Position numbers and translations under genes: made by a program. Of a DNA stretch of 64,000 nucleotides, positions 1-12,394 are shown in pieces. Position 1 is the first letter of the stretch. Each line of letters begins with the position of its first letter. Source of the stretch: Eucalyptus grandis (lineage: Eukaryota; Streptophyta; Magnoliopsida; Myrtales; Myrtaceae); contig NC_052614.1 in the NCBI RefSeq assembly GCF_016545825.1, positions 3,820,630 to 3,884,629 on the forward strand, written 5' to 3'. Below the pieces are notes generated by a model, which saw only the letters and a list, made by a program, of their open reading frames with translations, had not been told where the DNA came from and did no database searches.

Positions 1-2143
1 TTTCATGTCTTGCCTGCAAATCTTCATGAAGCTTTTCCTTATGAGCAGAAACTTTAGGTTGAGTGCCATTTGCTGGATCAATGAGACCATCCCCTGGGGT
101 TCCAGTTATCTTGACCCTGTTCATTGGACGAGATTGTGCATTGTCTTCCAGGCGGAGACTATGGTAAATTGAGCTTGAAACCGGTAAATGAGCAGTAGCA
201 CCGTCTCTTTGGTCGTGCACCATGCTATCAGAATGTGCATGAGGCAATGCTTTTTGACACATAACGCATTCATCTAACCTCTGAACATTCTCAGCCTGCT
301 GATGAGTTGTAGATCCATCAGAGAAAACTGCCTGTCCTGGGGTAAAAGCTTGATGCCAACCATAAGCACCACTAACCATCGCAGGAGGAGCCTGGACTTG
401 ATATGCGTTGTGATTTTGCTCAACAGGAAGGAGAACCAACCTCTGTCCAGATGTTCCGTCATGCCCCAACTGAGTTTGTTGAGGATGAAGTAATGGCTGA
501 ACTAAAGCTGGCCTCAAACCCACTTGCGAAGATGCTGGCATCATTGTCATATGTATAGGAGATATGAACTGATGTGAATTACCACTGGCAGTACTCTCAG
601 AGAACTGTTGTTGGGTATACACAGGCCCAGAGGTTCCCAACAAATGAGGATTTGGAAAACCCATCAGAGGAGGCAGAGGAACATAATCGGTTTGGTTGAC
701 ATTCTCCTTGCGCTGGTCCACATAACCCTGTGTGTAAGGTGAAGCTGATGGAATTCCTCCGGCTGCTTGCTGCATATCATAAGCCAAAGGTCTATGTGGC
801 ATGGATTTTTCTAGCTCAACCTCTGGTTGTAGAGATGATGCTTGGAGAGGGCCAGACTTGACTACTGGAATGCTGACAGTTGCAGAAGAATCATCAGCAT
901 AAGTCGTAGGGTTTTGATCAACAAAAAACAATTTTGAAGTATCACTAGAGGAGGCTAAATTCCCTCCAGGAGATAATGTGCTAGTCGATGGTGGCCCACT
1001 TAAATCTGCTTGGATAGGAACTGCACTATCAACAGCTTCATTACCACTAAAATCAGAATTTTGCGTGGATGTTGCACTTGTTATACTCTCTTTCCTGGTA
1101 ATGCCACTGCCCATACCATCCATCATACCATTGACTGCTTCAACATATCTCTGCCCACTACTGTGCAAGTCCCCAAACTGAATCATTCCTGAAGAATCAG
1201 ACTCAGAAGCAGAGAAAAGAAAAACTCGTATCTTAGCTGAACCATCTGAAGACCTCTGGACCAACTTCTCATACTCTTCCATCATATTATCAAGATCATC
1301 AGGGCATGAAACTGAAACTAGAGCATCAAGATCCTCATCAGGGAGCTGGTACTTAACAACAACTGGCTGCCCATAAGTATCCATCATCTTCTGCATTAAC
1401 TCATTAAAGCTCACATCTCTCCTAACGCTAATGATTCTTGTTTGGCCTCCAACATATCTCAACATACCATCACTTGGTCTAGGTAAGATTTTACCCCCAA
1501 AACTACACAAGAACTTAACTTTCTTTCCTGACACTGAATCTTCACCCCCTTCTTCGCTGGGCTGACCAACCCCACTTCCACTACCTCGGTTGCTCGAATG
1601 GGACCTCCGGCCAATTCTCGAATCATTACTACCCTGCTCTTCCACATTCCCACTGTCCCTACCAACCAAATTCCCACCAGAACCACTCCGATTCACAATT
1701 TGACCTCCAACCTGATCCACTGCATTGCTGACGATCCTATTCCCTACATAAGGGCCTTGACCAAACCCTGGCACTGCCTCATTACCATTCTGATCAACGG
1801 CATTTCCTCCTACTGGACTCACTAAACCAGGGTTATACCCGAACCCCAGAGCTGGATTTACACTCATATGTCCATAAGGAACTGGTGCACGAGGATACCA
1901 TGTGGCGACACCAGGCGCACCGTTCGAGTATGCCAAACCTCCGTATCCGACGTCCGGAACTGCTGCTGGATAGAAGAATGGTATCGACTGCGGGCTACCC
2001 ACCTCGGGAGCCGTGTTAACGAAGAAACTTTCCCCAGTCCGGGCGGCAGCCGTGGGCTGCGCAGCGCGGGCCTCCTCAGCCGCTGTCCGAGCCACGTTGA
2101 GGGGTCTTAGATCCATGGGGACGGAGCTTTGGTCGAATGCCAT
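1..2143 (-). CDS. PB1-domain Raf-like MAPKKK (B4 group), N-terminal part, cut by the window edge
   Basis: An open frame of 714 codons runs without a stop from the ATG at 2143-2141 to the left edge. It begins MAFDQSSVPMDLRPLNVAR, which lines up with the start of the second copy at 29125 and decides the start. Residues about 205-297 form a PB1 domain, with a VKFLC...FGGKILPRP opening and the acidic YQLPDEDLDALVSV segment. A long Ser/Gln/Pro-rich linker follows. The kinase domain must lie outside the window. Known for the family: plant B4 Raf-like kinases (Arabidopsis RAF16/18/20/24/35/40/42) combine PB1 with a C-terminal Raf-type kinase and phosphorylate SnRK2 kinases under osmotic stress, in the cytoplasm. 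Unlike the copy at 29 kb, the A-run before the ALPH segment (plus-strand T-run 251-255) is five bases long and the frame is intact there. I am sure of the family, less of the exact orthologue. Confidence 0.92.
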   Translation of the reverse strand, partial: MAFDQSSVPMDLRPLNVARTAAEEARAAQPTAAARTGESFFVNTAPEVGSPQSIPFFYPAAVPDVGYGGLAYSNGAPGVATWYPRAPVPYGHMSVNPALGFGYNPGLVSPVGGNAVDQNGNEAVPGFGQGPYVGNRIVSNAVDQVGGQIVNRSGSGGNLVGRDSGNVEEQGSNDSRIGRRSHSSNRGSGSGVGQPSEEGGEDSVSGKKVKFLCSFGGKILPRPSDGMLRYVGGQTRIISVRRDVSFNELMQKMMDTYGQPVVVKYQLPDEDLDALVSVSCPDDLDNMMEEYEKLVQRSSDGSAKIRVFLFSASESDSSGMIQFGDLHSSGQRYVEAVNGMMDGMGSGITRKESITSATSTQNSDFSGNEAVDSAVPIQADLSGPPSTSTLSPGGNLASSSDTSKLFFVDQNPTTYADDSSATVSIPVVKSGPLQASSLQPEVELEKSMPHRPLAYDMQQAAGGIPSASPYTQGYVDQRKENVNQTDYVPLPPLMGFPNPHLLGTSGPVYTQQQFSESTASGNSHQFISPIHMTMMPASSQVGLRPALVQPLLHPQQTQLGHDGTSGQRLVLLPVEQNHNAYQVQAPPAMVSGAYGWHQAFTPGQAVFSDGSTTHQQAENVQRLDECVMCQKALPHAHSDSMVHDQRDGATAHLPVSSSIYHSLRLEDNAQSRPMNRVKITGTPGDGLIDPANGTQPKVSAHKEKLHEDLQARHE

Positions 2144-2532
2144 TCCTCCAACGAATATTCACCGCAACCCGAATCCGGCAATGCGAGGAACAGCGCAAAA
2201 GCGAGGTCCTTTTTCCTCTTCCTAACAAACTACTCGCCTCCCCTACGTGAGTCCTTCTATTTACATTCAGATTCTGGGCAGTACCCGCGAAACTGCACCA
2301 AACCCAATTGAGGTTGACCCGATTTCATCTCGAAATGAACGATCTTTCAAGAAACCCAGACCAAAGAAAACCAAAACAAGAACCGACAAAAGAGCACGAA
2401 ACGATCAACTAAGAAATTAGATAAGCACCGCCACGTACCAGAGGGGGAGAGAGGCGAGCTGAGTCGGCGGAGAACAGTGCTCCAGAGATCACCAGAGCAG
2501 ATGAAGAGCTCGGCTTAGGGCTTGGCTTCCTC

Positions 2533-2570
<38 letters not shown>
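2144..2570 (-). promoter_or_regulatory. 5' leader and promoter-proximal region of the first Raf-like gene, with a (CT)n tract
   Basis: This stretch directly precedes the ATG at 2143 and holds no other gene. A (CT)n microsatellite occupies about 2538-2569, that is (GA)n on the gene's strand, a common feature of plant 5' leaders. A 5' UTR intron may be present, but I could not fix its splice sites. Confidence 0.4.
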
Positions 2571-2572
<2 letters not shown>

Positions 2573-2783
2573 GAGAACTTCAGGTGAATCTGCAGCCGTC
2601 TTGAATCTCCTCAATCTTCTCTGTTTTTCTTGAACCTCTTTTAGCCCTTTTTTTATTTTTTATTTTTGTTTGGTTTCCTCTTCTTATTCGGAAATGGAGG
2701 TGAAATTTGGAAAGATATAATAGTTTTAATCAATCTATTTCATCTATACATTTCTTAGGAACGAAGGACGTGAGAAAGAGAGG

Positions 2784-2793
2784 GGCCACGTGG
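2784..2793. promoter_or_regulatory. G-box / ABRE-like site upstream of the Raf-like gene
   Basis: The sequence GGCCACGTGG contains a palindromic CACGTG core about 640 bases upstream of the kinase ATG. G-boxes of this form bind bZIP and bHLH factors, and CACGTGG is a typical ABRE core. Function is inferred only. Confidence 0.4.
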
Positions 2794-2799
2794 AGGGGC

Positions 2800-5700
2800 G
2801 CATGCAAACTGAGTCTTTTTTTTTTCTTTTTATAATCCTATTAGATTGCTCGAAATTTTCACTATTCATCGTCAAATGATTAATATATAAAAGAGATCGA
2901 TTAAAAAGTTAACTACAAACGAGCATGCTTGTCTCTCACGGCCGGCCTTCTTTAAAATTTGATCGAAGTTCAATTTTGCTTAAAATAGGAAAAAAATGGT
3001 TATTTGGGAAAAAAAGAAGAAGAAATCCCATCACCCAAATAAACAAATATAAGAATAAAACGACATTTTCAAAGTGAAAACTTTGGTTGCACAGTACCCT
3101 TGTCACGGGGCAAAGTTAAACCTCAGGTTCATCCGAAATTGCATAGAAGCGAGACAACCATTTTGTCCTGGCTTCCTTGACTTATATTATTTCTGGTCAT
3201 TCTTTAATTGGTAAATTCAAAACCATGCAACATGTAGTTTAATAACTACTTTCTCCTCTAATGAACTTTACGATAAAAAAGAAAAAAACAGAAGCAAGAA
3301 TTTGGAAAAGTGGATATTTTCTATATGATTTATCTTATCGTCTTGCTTTTGGGTGGTTTGAACTAAAGTGAAATTAGTCCTTGCATAGACTTTTCTGTAT
3401 TTTGCTTTTTGATTATGGTCCAATGGATAAGGCGGGTCAACAAAAGTGGAGAAAGTGACAAGAGAGAAAGTTGTGGAGCGACCGCCATGGAATTGGGCCT
3501 TCGAATGAATAGAAAAATGAAGTTGGTGCCTTTTTTGTCCGAGGTATATACGTATGGAAGACTTAACAGATGCTCTAGAGTCTAAACAAAGGCCATTTCA
3601 GCCTAGAATTGGAAAAGGGTCATCAACTAAACAGTTGAAGACCGATATCATCATTATTAAAAAGGTACATGAAATGGTTGGGTAGGATTGAATAAAGCCA
3701 TTTGTCTTTCACTTTTTGTTCATTGCTTACCCTTTCCATGTGATATCACTCCATTGCATAAAATATCATACAATGGGTCATTTTTTATTCATTTCATAAA
3801 AAAACATATAAATGTGTCGTTGAATCTCATTTGATTGAATACAAAAGATTATTCCACAATGGTATGATATTTAAGTGAACATGATAGAATTGAAACTATT
3901 GTTATAATAATGACAGAGAAAATAAATTCGATCATGAATCAATCATTATTATTATTTTGTTATTAATCCATGGTACAAATGAGAACCCGGAACTCGAAAG
4001 TCCATAAACACCTTGCAAGAAAAGAATTAGATGGCAAGATGCAGTTTGCTCGAATCACTATTTTTTTTTTGTATTTGTACACGATGGCATTTTGTGGAAG
4101 ATGCCTTCCCTAACCATTTGATGAGCTTGACTAGAATAGAAATTCACATTATATACAGTCTGTTGCCGTGCCTTATATCACCAAATTAATTGAGAAAAAT
4201 GAAAGAGGGTAGTACCACAAATTTCAAATTCTTAACATGGGACAAGCCATGAATTTTACTACCTCTCAACGTTGCCATTTGGTGAAATTATTAGGAAACT
4301 AGAAATGGCAAGATGGATCTTTTTGTTTCTTGTCCTTGCAAAATCATTGCGATAAATTATTCTTTACATGCAAGGCAACAAATCTACCATCAAGTACTTC
4401 TTAGGTATGCATATTATATGAAAAAAACTTATATGAATTCGTTATAAGTCGGGCTTTACATGGAAAAATTACAAGATCATAATTATTAATTGAGAATACG
4501 GATTTCAAATTCCAACCTCACCTGGCTACCATGCTATGCAGTTAGACATTAATCATCTCTAAAATTATTGATGTTCCGCAACATAGCATGTCCCAAACCC
4601 TAGCACCTTTGCATGAATTATATACGTGACACAAGGTTTCTTGACTTCGTGGGGTCTTCTTCCTTTCTTTCACGGGAATCAACTGAACTGACGTGATGTA
4701 ACGATACACGTTCAAATGGACACATCTATTCAATGCTGTCCTGGTGCTTGTGTGATGCGTCCCTGTATTACAACTTTTCCACCAACTTCATGGAAAGCCA
4801 CCGTTGCCGAGAATACCGCAAAACAACGTTTGTCCCCACGATTTGTCCGGACACGGTCAACAGCAAATGCCAGATCGCGACTCATCATACCAACTTTGTT
4901 TCATTTTGGTTGTCTATTATCTTTCTTCTTTCTTTTTTATATTTCTTCTGTGAATTGTTAATTAAGAGTTCATTTATTTCGCAAAAAATAAGTGATTAAG
5001 AATTTTTTTTCGAAAGACCACTTTTGTCTCTTAAAATAATTGGTCGATGAAAGATACTTTTATCACCAACAATAATCTATGTCTAAATATTTTGGTAGAC
5101 GATGAAAATATTTTTCATCGCTAATTCATTTTTGTATAGGATACAATAGTCTATTTTAAAAAAAAAATCAAATTATTTATTTTCCGTGAAAACAAACAAA
5201 GCTAGAAAATATTTTTCAAAAATAATCACTTGTGTCGTGTGAAATAATTAGCCAATGAAAAACGTTGTCATTATTGACAATAAATGTTGTCTAAATAATT
5301 TCGTGAATAATGAAGATATTTTTGCTCATTTAATTTTACTAGTGATTAATTTGGAAAATATTTTCCAAATTATTGGTTTCTTTAGAAAGAAATGCACTTT
5401 TGAAAAGTTTTGAGACCTGTTTTTGTTTGTATAATCATCCACGACCGTTTTGATTCAATTAAGACAATATGAGTAGGCTCTTTTCTTGCTAGCTGGTTCA
5501 AACAATTGATTATGTTTCCTTATGCTTTCTTCGGGTATATTAGGTGTAACATTTTGTTAGTGTTAACGATTTTATTGTCTTGTCACCAGTCTCTTTCATT
5601 CACAATGACTCAACAACGTACCTAATTAAATTGAAATGGAAGGAACTAGATGTTCCAACATCATCTTGACTTGTTGACTGTTAGATGATCTCTCATCGAT

Positions 5701-7378
5701 ATTCTGGTCCAAGGGACATCATACCTTTACTGTTTGCAATCTTCAATTGCGTGAAGATTAATTATGAACTGTCCCGGATGGATGCTTTTGCATTTCGCAG
5801 AGCCCGTGACCTTGTTTTTGTTGATACCCCATTATTTTTGTGGTTGTATCATGTGCAATTGCCTGAATCACGGAACATTCTTTAGGCCAAAACTACTTTT
5901 TCTCTCTGGTTGAGCTTTCCACCGGAAAAAAATATAATAAACCAATCGGATTTGAACCTTTCAAATGGGGATTCCTTGCGTGGAGTGTCCGTACCTTTAC
6001 CTTTCATCAGTGCAAGCGAATTCCGTCCCTATTGTTATAAAATTGCTCTGCTTCTGCATTGAGTCCCGATGCATACGATGCATTCTCCCTAATAGCTGAT
6101 GCTAATGTGTAATGTCTCGAGTAGAATATCGGATGGTAAGCAGATACTAGGCTTCCTTTGCTGTATTGATGCGATCAAACTAAAGTCTAATCGATGGAAT
6201 CTAGTGTTTGAAAATCATGTTAGGACCTAATGATTCTTGCCATCTCATTCGTTCAAATGTCCAGCAAATTTGTCCTGAATCTTACCAGTGGTCTTAGTAG
6301 ATTCACGAATATTGCCACAACATAGCATCAAATGCTGCGTCCTTTAAAGAAACTCGATATCTCTTGTTGATCCATTCAAGATGGTCTAAATGGGCAAGGC
6401 AACTCGAGTTTTCTCCATTCCTTTCACTGTAATAATATATTCACAGCAGAATATAAGGAAAGAGTAAAGAAAAACATCTTAGAGAATGATCTTGGAAAAA
6501 TCGAGACTATAATGGGAATCAACACATCCGATTACCTTTAAAAAACAATTTGAGAGACGCAGGAATCGATCCAACAAATGACAGAATCGGTTTAATCAAA
6601 CAAGCTTGGTTGGGTCACAAAATGTACCACTAATGTGGCAAGACAATACTGGCTAGAATCTGCTAACGTGGCAAAGACATAAATCGACCCATGGTAGCTG
6701 GTACCGACGTGTCGGATGACTTGATCTCCAATTCAATGTGGCAGATGATGTGTTAATTGACAGGGCAATGATTAGACGTCACTGGACCGTTGGTATGACA
6801 TGTTAAAAACATCAGCAAGCACTCGTGCAAGGAAGGTTGTTAGCATGTGGGGGGCACATGAAGTGAACGAGAGCAATTTGATCCCCTAGCTTAGTGGCGC
6901 ATGGAGGTGCGTGCAACAGTAGAATAAGCAAGGATTTCAGGATCTGGGTTGTCTAAAGATAAGGAGTGAGATGGTGGCATTGGTTTTTCAAAAGAAGCAA
7001 CGGAGAGTGTGGTAAAAGAGCGAACACCAGCGTGACTAAGGATACCACCACCACCGTGGAGAGAGATCTTGGGCGCTTCCTCAAACAAAAATAACTTTGA
7101 TACATGTTAAATAGTCTGATTCCAAAATTTAAAGCTAATAGGTAAATGGAGACTAGAAGTGTCAACGAGTTGGGTATCCCCTGATGACCGAATCATCCCA
7201 AACCAAATTAGAAAAGCCAACATCAAAGAGAGAAATAAACAATTAGAAGGGGTGCTGAATCTGATGAGCTTGATGGCTTCAAGCCCCATTGAAGTAACAA
7301 AAAATTGGAGGCCTTGCGAATTAGGTTTTAAAAGGTAGAAAAAAATATCAGGCTTTACTAAAATAACAGTTCTTAGGA
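2800..7378. other. intergenic, AT-rich, no supported gene
   Basis: Only short open frames without recognisable domains occur here. Around 4960-5400 the sequence has several GGAAAATATTTTCC-like inverted words that resemble the inverted-repeat element in PP2C intron 3, so an old degraded copy is likely. I see no RNA gene. Confidence 0.5.
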
Positions 7379-7500
7379 TACTGTGAGAATAATAATTTAT
7401 TGTGAGCTATAAATCCCGGAAGAAATGGGTCATGCAACAATTTATAATTACTTGTGATTTGACTTTTCGTGATCTATAATAAATTATTATTCTCACAGTA
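7379..7500. repeat. small terminal-inverted-repeat element (MITE-like)
   Basis: The two ends, 7379-7401 and 7478-7500, are perfect 23-base inverted repeats: TACTGTGAGAATAATAATTT plus three further bases, and its complement. They enclose about 76 bases. If the outer TA at both ends is the target duplication, the element is 118 bp long with 21-bp inverted ends and a TA duplication, as in Tc1/mariner (Stowaway-like) MITEs. The hairpin could also be transcribed. Confidence 0.65.
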
Positions 7501-8525
7501 CATTAAAGATTGTCACGCAATCATTTCTATAAAAAATCAGGCCATGAACTTGACGAAGTTGGAAATGGCCTGAAACTAAACAATGTTGATGACATATCTC
7601 ACTCAAACACTAGCCATCTCTTGGAAATATAATGACAAAAGCTGCAATGGCACACCCAATCCAATCAATTGCGAGAAGGAATGGCTGTGAGCGTCGAACC
7701 TGGGGTTGAAGGAGAAGAGGAGGAGGGTTTCTTCTTCTTCTTCCCCATAACCATGACCCACCTAGTTATTGTCCTCGTTTTGTCTTATCCGCTTCATCAA
7801 AGCATGCGGAAGAGGCATGGCCACCGCTTGAGCTCAAGTACGAGCATGATTAATGAAGAAACGTGGCGGACTGGGATGATGTCGGCAGGGGCAAAGAAGA
7901 AGTTGATGAAATCGCCGTCATGGACAAAGATCAGAAATCTTCACGACGACTTATGCATTTGGATTATGCGTATTGCAATGGAGGAATCGTTCTCCTCCTT
8001 TCGCTCACTCCATCTCTGCGCTAATAGAGCCACAAGAGCAACCAATGGACTTGATTACACTCGAACTGAAACGAACTTTTAGAAATCTGTCCAGTTTACT
8101 TAGTACTACAGCCCAATGGGGTCGGGTTCCGGTCATGTTTGGTTCAGTTTGGCCGATTCAATTTGAACCACTAATAAAGATCACGCGTATATAAAAACAC
8201 GTAAACCTGTAAACAAAAGATGTAAGATATTTTAATACTCCATCCACATGCGAGTCAGATTATGATCGGAATATGTACTTTCAAGCAGAGGGGCTGCATT
8301 GAATACATTGAGGCAAAATTTGACTCAAATGCCAAGATAAATTGAGGCAAAATTTACAATGTGCGGAATGGAAACATACCCTTTGTTGCTTCTTATTTAT
8401 TTGATATTTTCACACGCATTCCTATTTGCTTTTTATGTTCGGGCCGGAAAATGAAGCAGAAGAAAAAAGATGACACGATTTTATGGACGGACAATGACAG
8501 GAGACCGAACGCATTAACCACGTCT
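7501..8525. other. intergenic, no supported gene
   Basis: A 137-codon plus-strand frame at 7669-8082 contains acidic and phenylalanine runs from simple-sequence codons and matches no family I know. I do not accept it as a gene. The rest is AT-rich. Confidence 0.4.
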
Positions 8526-9002
8526 TCAAAGCACACGACGCCCTTTCTCACATGTAATCGCATGCGTCGTTCTTTCCGGCGTCGCCGGCAACCTGGAGAT
8601 GAAGTTCCTCGACGGCAGCTCGTCGTCTACTTTACCCTCGTCGACGACGCCGCCTTCATCGAAATTCATGGAGTAACTCAGCGCGTCGTAACGGAGATCC
8701 ACGGACGAGTGCCGCCTCTTGTGCCTCCCGACACGCGACCTGGGGTGATTCTTGGCCTTGTCCTTGAATTCAGGCATCTCCTGGGCATTCAGCGGTCTCG
8801 GCGACAAAAGGGACAACCTCCCAAGCAGAGGAGACGGGGCGTCGCGGTAGGAGGGCAAAGGATCGTCGCCGTCCTCTCTGGGGCAATGGCGCATGTGGAA
8901 GCAACACGGGAGCTGGCGGAGGGAGGACTTGAACATCTGCCGGAGAGAGGTGGGGCTGTCTAAGTCCATGGCGGTGGCCGCGATGGGGCGGTACGGAGGC
9001 AT
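8526..9002 (-). CDS. small conserved plant protein of unknown function
   Basis: A single-exon frame of 158 codons plus stop lies in a G+C-rich island amid AT-rich DNA, which supports a real gene. The ATG at 9002 is used. A second in-frame ATG at 8969 (MDLDSPTSLRQMFK) is an equally possible start. The protein is Arg/Ser/Pro-rich, with a basic stretch RVGRHKRRHSSVDLRYDAL followed by LSYSMNFDEGG and FISRLPATP. I recognise this arrangement (an RRxSS...YDxLSYxxNFD core, then SRLPA) from small, uncharacterised plant proteins but cannot name the family or its function. It has no signal peptide or membrane segment. No neighbour clearly belongs with it. The overlapping plus-strand 200-codon frame is its antisense shadow. 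Confidence 0.62.
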   Translation of the reverse strand: MPPYRPIAATAMDLDSPTSLRQMFKSSLRQLPCCFHMRHCPREDGDDPLPSYRDAPSPLLGRLSLLSPRPLNAQEMPEFKDKAKNHPRSRVGRHKRRHSSVDLRYDALSYSMNFDEGGVVDEGKVDDELPSRNFISRLPATPERTTHAITCEKGRRVL

Positions 9003-9539
9003 GGCCCGGGGGGGTGGCGGGTCTCTAAAATTATATGGAGGAGACGAGGGGAAGGGAGGCGGGGGTATAAAGGCAGGTTGGAGACAGAAATAGCATACTG
9101 ACGTGGTAACGAAAGAAATCTCGATTCTCTTTTTCTGTAAAGGAGTGGTTTTACTTCTTTGAAGGCGGAATTTTGGGGAAGTTGGGATAATTCTTGAAGT
9201 TCCTGTCTAGATCTTGATGTCACAACCAATTTTATTCCTGTGAAAGCTGGAAGGAATTTACGGAAAATACATTAATCTCTTCTAGAACTTCTTTTGGCTA
9301 TTTTGTTTATCGGACATCAATACATACATACCTATAAACACATGTATTACATTGATGTTCTTAAATTCGGGCGCATAAAAAATCTAGACATCTGAATAAT
9401 AATTGATGGGATCATGAAGAACAACACATACACATTATACCTTCTCAATAAGCTCTTATATTAATAATTTATCCCATTTGTTGTAGCACCCGTGTTGCAC
9501 AAACATTGGCCAAATAATCGAGAGTGATTCATGTCATGT
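9003..9539. other. intergenic upstream of the small gene
   Basis: AT-rich DNA with no gene. It ends where homology between duplicated units A and B begins. Confidence 0.4.
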
Positions 9540-11632
9540 AGCGATTTACACATCATATGGAAATATCTAAATCATCCGTTCGATCATCCCCTATTTGAGG
9601 ACAAGCAAGCCCTAGATTTTGATCTAGGGCTCAATCAAGCTCCCTTGAGTTGAGCCTCAAGCTTTGACCCATCGCTGTCGGCGCTCATCCTCATCGATGG
9701 CGAGAGGGGATGGGCTAGAATTGTGCCTAGAGATGGAGGATGAGAGCTTAGCAAGAGGAGGAAGCAAAGCGAGCAGATAGAGATGGGAACGGGGGAGGGA
9801 GGGAGGGAGGGAGAGAGAGGGGCCACTGCAACTTTGACTAGGAGTAAGCATGATTTCAAGATAGAACCTGAAACTTGAAATCGGATTGATGGAAACTTAT
9901 TTGGTTCTAGATTCCAAGATATATATAGGTAGGTTTCAGGTTCTAAATATGTGAAACGTGGAACGTGAAACTCGGAACTCAGAACCTGAACTAAGTTTTT
10001 GTGTTTTTCTTGATCAATGTCTCGACAAGATCTTGTGGTACTCCATGGCATCCGATGATGATGCATAATATGGAACCACCAATATGAGCTTCCGTTTTAT
10101 GATCAAGATTTTTACATTGTTAATATTTCATAATTTTTGTATGTGTTTAAATGTAATTGTGGTTAGTATATTGTAGCAATAAGTGTTGGTCACTAAAGAT
10201 AATAATTTACTGCAATCTTTCAATTAATAATATAGGTGAATTCTGGTAGAATTCCAGATTCCAAAAAATAAGAAAATTGTTTTACCGGATAGGTTTCAGG
10301 ATGGAATCTAGACGGAACCTATACGGAACCTATAACCTATGTAGAACCTAGAACAACTAACCTCTAGGCTTTAATGGTCAATGAAGGGGTTTTGCATGAT
10401 CGATTATGTAAACAGCTAGGGTGGGTGGCTTAAAGCAGCATCACGCGTGACAGTGGTGATTGGGGTCTTGTGGCTTAGTATCGTTTTGGTTGGGGGGCCC
10501 AGAGTTTGACGGGGTGCTTGCTAGATACATCATTACATTGCAACAATCAAATAGTCCATGAAGTGGTAACAATATTGTTAGAATTGTACGTTCAAACATA
10601 ACGGAATAGAGTGTAAAAGTGAAAAAGAGAAATCAAAATACAATGTTTATCTTAATTCACCTTTAAACTAAGACTATATCTAGTAGAAGATTCAATAATA
10701 ATTAGCATCTCACACATTTCCGTTACAACCATTTATTACAAGATAAAATATATGCTCAAATTGTTAAAGTCTTTTGATGGCTTGGGGGCGTTGCCCATTT
10801 GACCCTTGCTAGGCCAGCCCTCGGATCCCTGCCCACTCACCAAAGAGAGGGATTCTTTTGCTTTATGGTCGATGGAGAATATGAATCACATCCTAACAAA
10901 TAGTGCAAGAATAGTACTCCCACATCCCTAAAATTAGGATGGATTAGATGCTTCCACGGAGGGCAAAACAGCATAAAACATTTGTTAGGTGTTTCTTACA
11001 TCAAAAACGAAGAGGATTTTTAAGTGGTGCAACATAGGTTGAATTGCAATTCATGCGGTTGGGAAACATATGGCTGCACGTCTTAGTCTATATTAGTATA
11101 ATGCTCAAATTGCCACCGCAGAAAAACCGTGAGGTAGAGTGTGGTGTTGCATATTGCGTATGCATAAGAAAATCCGTAATTGATGTATCTTCTACCATCA
11201 TGAAAGAGCTACCTATCTTTCATTTCGTGAAATACAAGATATTTTAAAGATCAGAAGATTTAATAAAAATATCGTGTACTCCGCAACCCAAACATTCTAT
11301 CCAAGAGCCCAAAACTACATTGTCAAAGGAAGACAGAAACAAAAGAAAGCCCAAAGCCACGAGCTATTTCAAATATCCAAGCCCAATCAATTATATTCTT
11401 CACTAAGAAAATTTTGGAAAATCGACCAAATGTCTGATTCCCACGAGAAAGGGTCTTCTACAGAGATTACATCAGGCAGCAATGAAACATATAACATATT
11501 AATAAGATATGAGATTTCCCAAAATACTAGCATTACATTGATTGAAAAATGCTTATTATGCCTTGTGTGTCCTTTGATTAGTTAATCGTATGATGACATG
11601 TCAATTATGCAATCAATACATAAAATAATTTT

Positions 11633-12394
11633 GGGAAAATGTTACAAATGATCCATGAACTTTCATCTAGCTTTTGATTTGCTCAATTTTGGGTCCTGAA
11701 CTTTCATCTAATGTTCAATTTCATCCCCGAGCTTTTGATTTGCTCAATTTGGTCCATGAACTTTCATCTAATGTTCAATTTCATCCATGAGCTTTCAATT
11801 TGCTCAATTTGGACCCTAAACTAATAACAAATGTTCCATCTAGTCCTTCCGTTTGTTCAAACTGTTAAGTGATGACATGGAGCATTAATTGATGACGTGA
11901 AACTAAGTTGGATTATTAGAATTATGAGTCAATATATATCTTAAAAAATGAAAATAAACTAGGGGTCAGTTAGAGATGAGAGCACTGATCACAAAAGCAG
12001 AGAGAATAAGTGATTCCGTATCTCTTTTTTGGATGGTGGCCACAATTTGACCTATTTTAAAGGTAATTTCCATGTGGATATTCCACATGTCCTTTTTAAT
12101 TTTATATTTAAGAGACTAAAAGTCATGTAAGCCAATTTCGTTAACTTTAACTAACGGAATGACGAAATTGGTCAATTTTCAAATAGTTAGGTACTAGATG
12201 GAACATTTGTTAATAGTTCATGGACCAAATTGAGCAAATCGAAAGTTCAGGGATGAAATTAAATTTTAGATGAAAGTTCATGGACCAAATTGAGCAAATC
12301 GAAAGTTCATGGATGAAATTAAATTTTAGATGAAAGTTCAGGGATGAAATTGAATATTAGATGAAAGTTCAGGGACTATTTGTAATATTTTCCC
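11633..12394. mobile_element. non-autonomous Mutator-like inverted-repeat element with 9-bp target duplication
   Basis: The ends are inverted repeats: GGGAAAATGTTACAAATGAT on the left and GGGAAAATATTACAAATAGT read from the right. They continue into arrays of a CCATGAACTTTCATCT-type word, arranged head to head from both ends. The flanking nine bases AATAATTTT occur at 11624-11632 and again at 12395-12403. A 9-bp duplication with long inverted ends is the signature of Mutator-like elements. The 762-bp element has no transposase. Confidence 0.88.

Noticed and set aside
7669..8082. 137-codon plus frame with Glu and Phe runs
   Set aside because: Runs come from GAG and TTC repeats; no domain, no support.
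8361..8963. 200-codon plus-strand frame
   Set aside because: Antisense shadow of the G+C-rich small gene at 8526-9002; no recognisable domain.
9635..10066. 143-codon minus frame in the unit A leader block
   Set aside because: The homologous block in unit B has no corresponding frame, so it is not conserved as protein.
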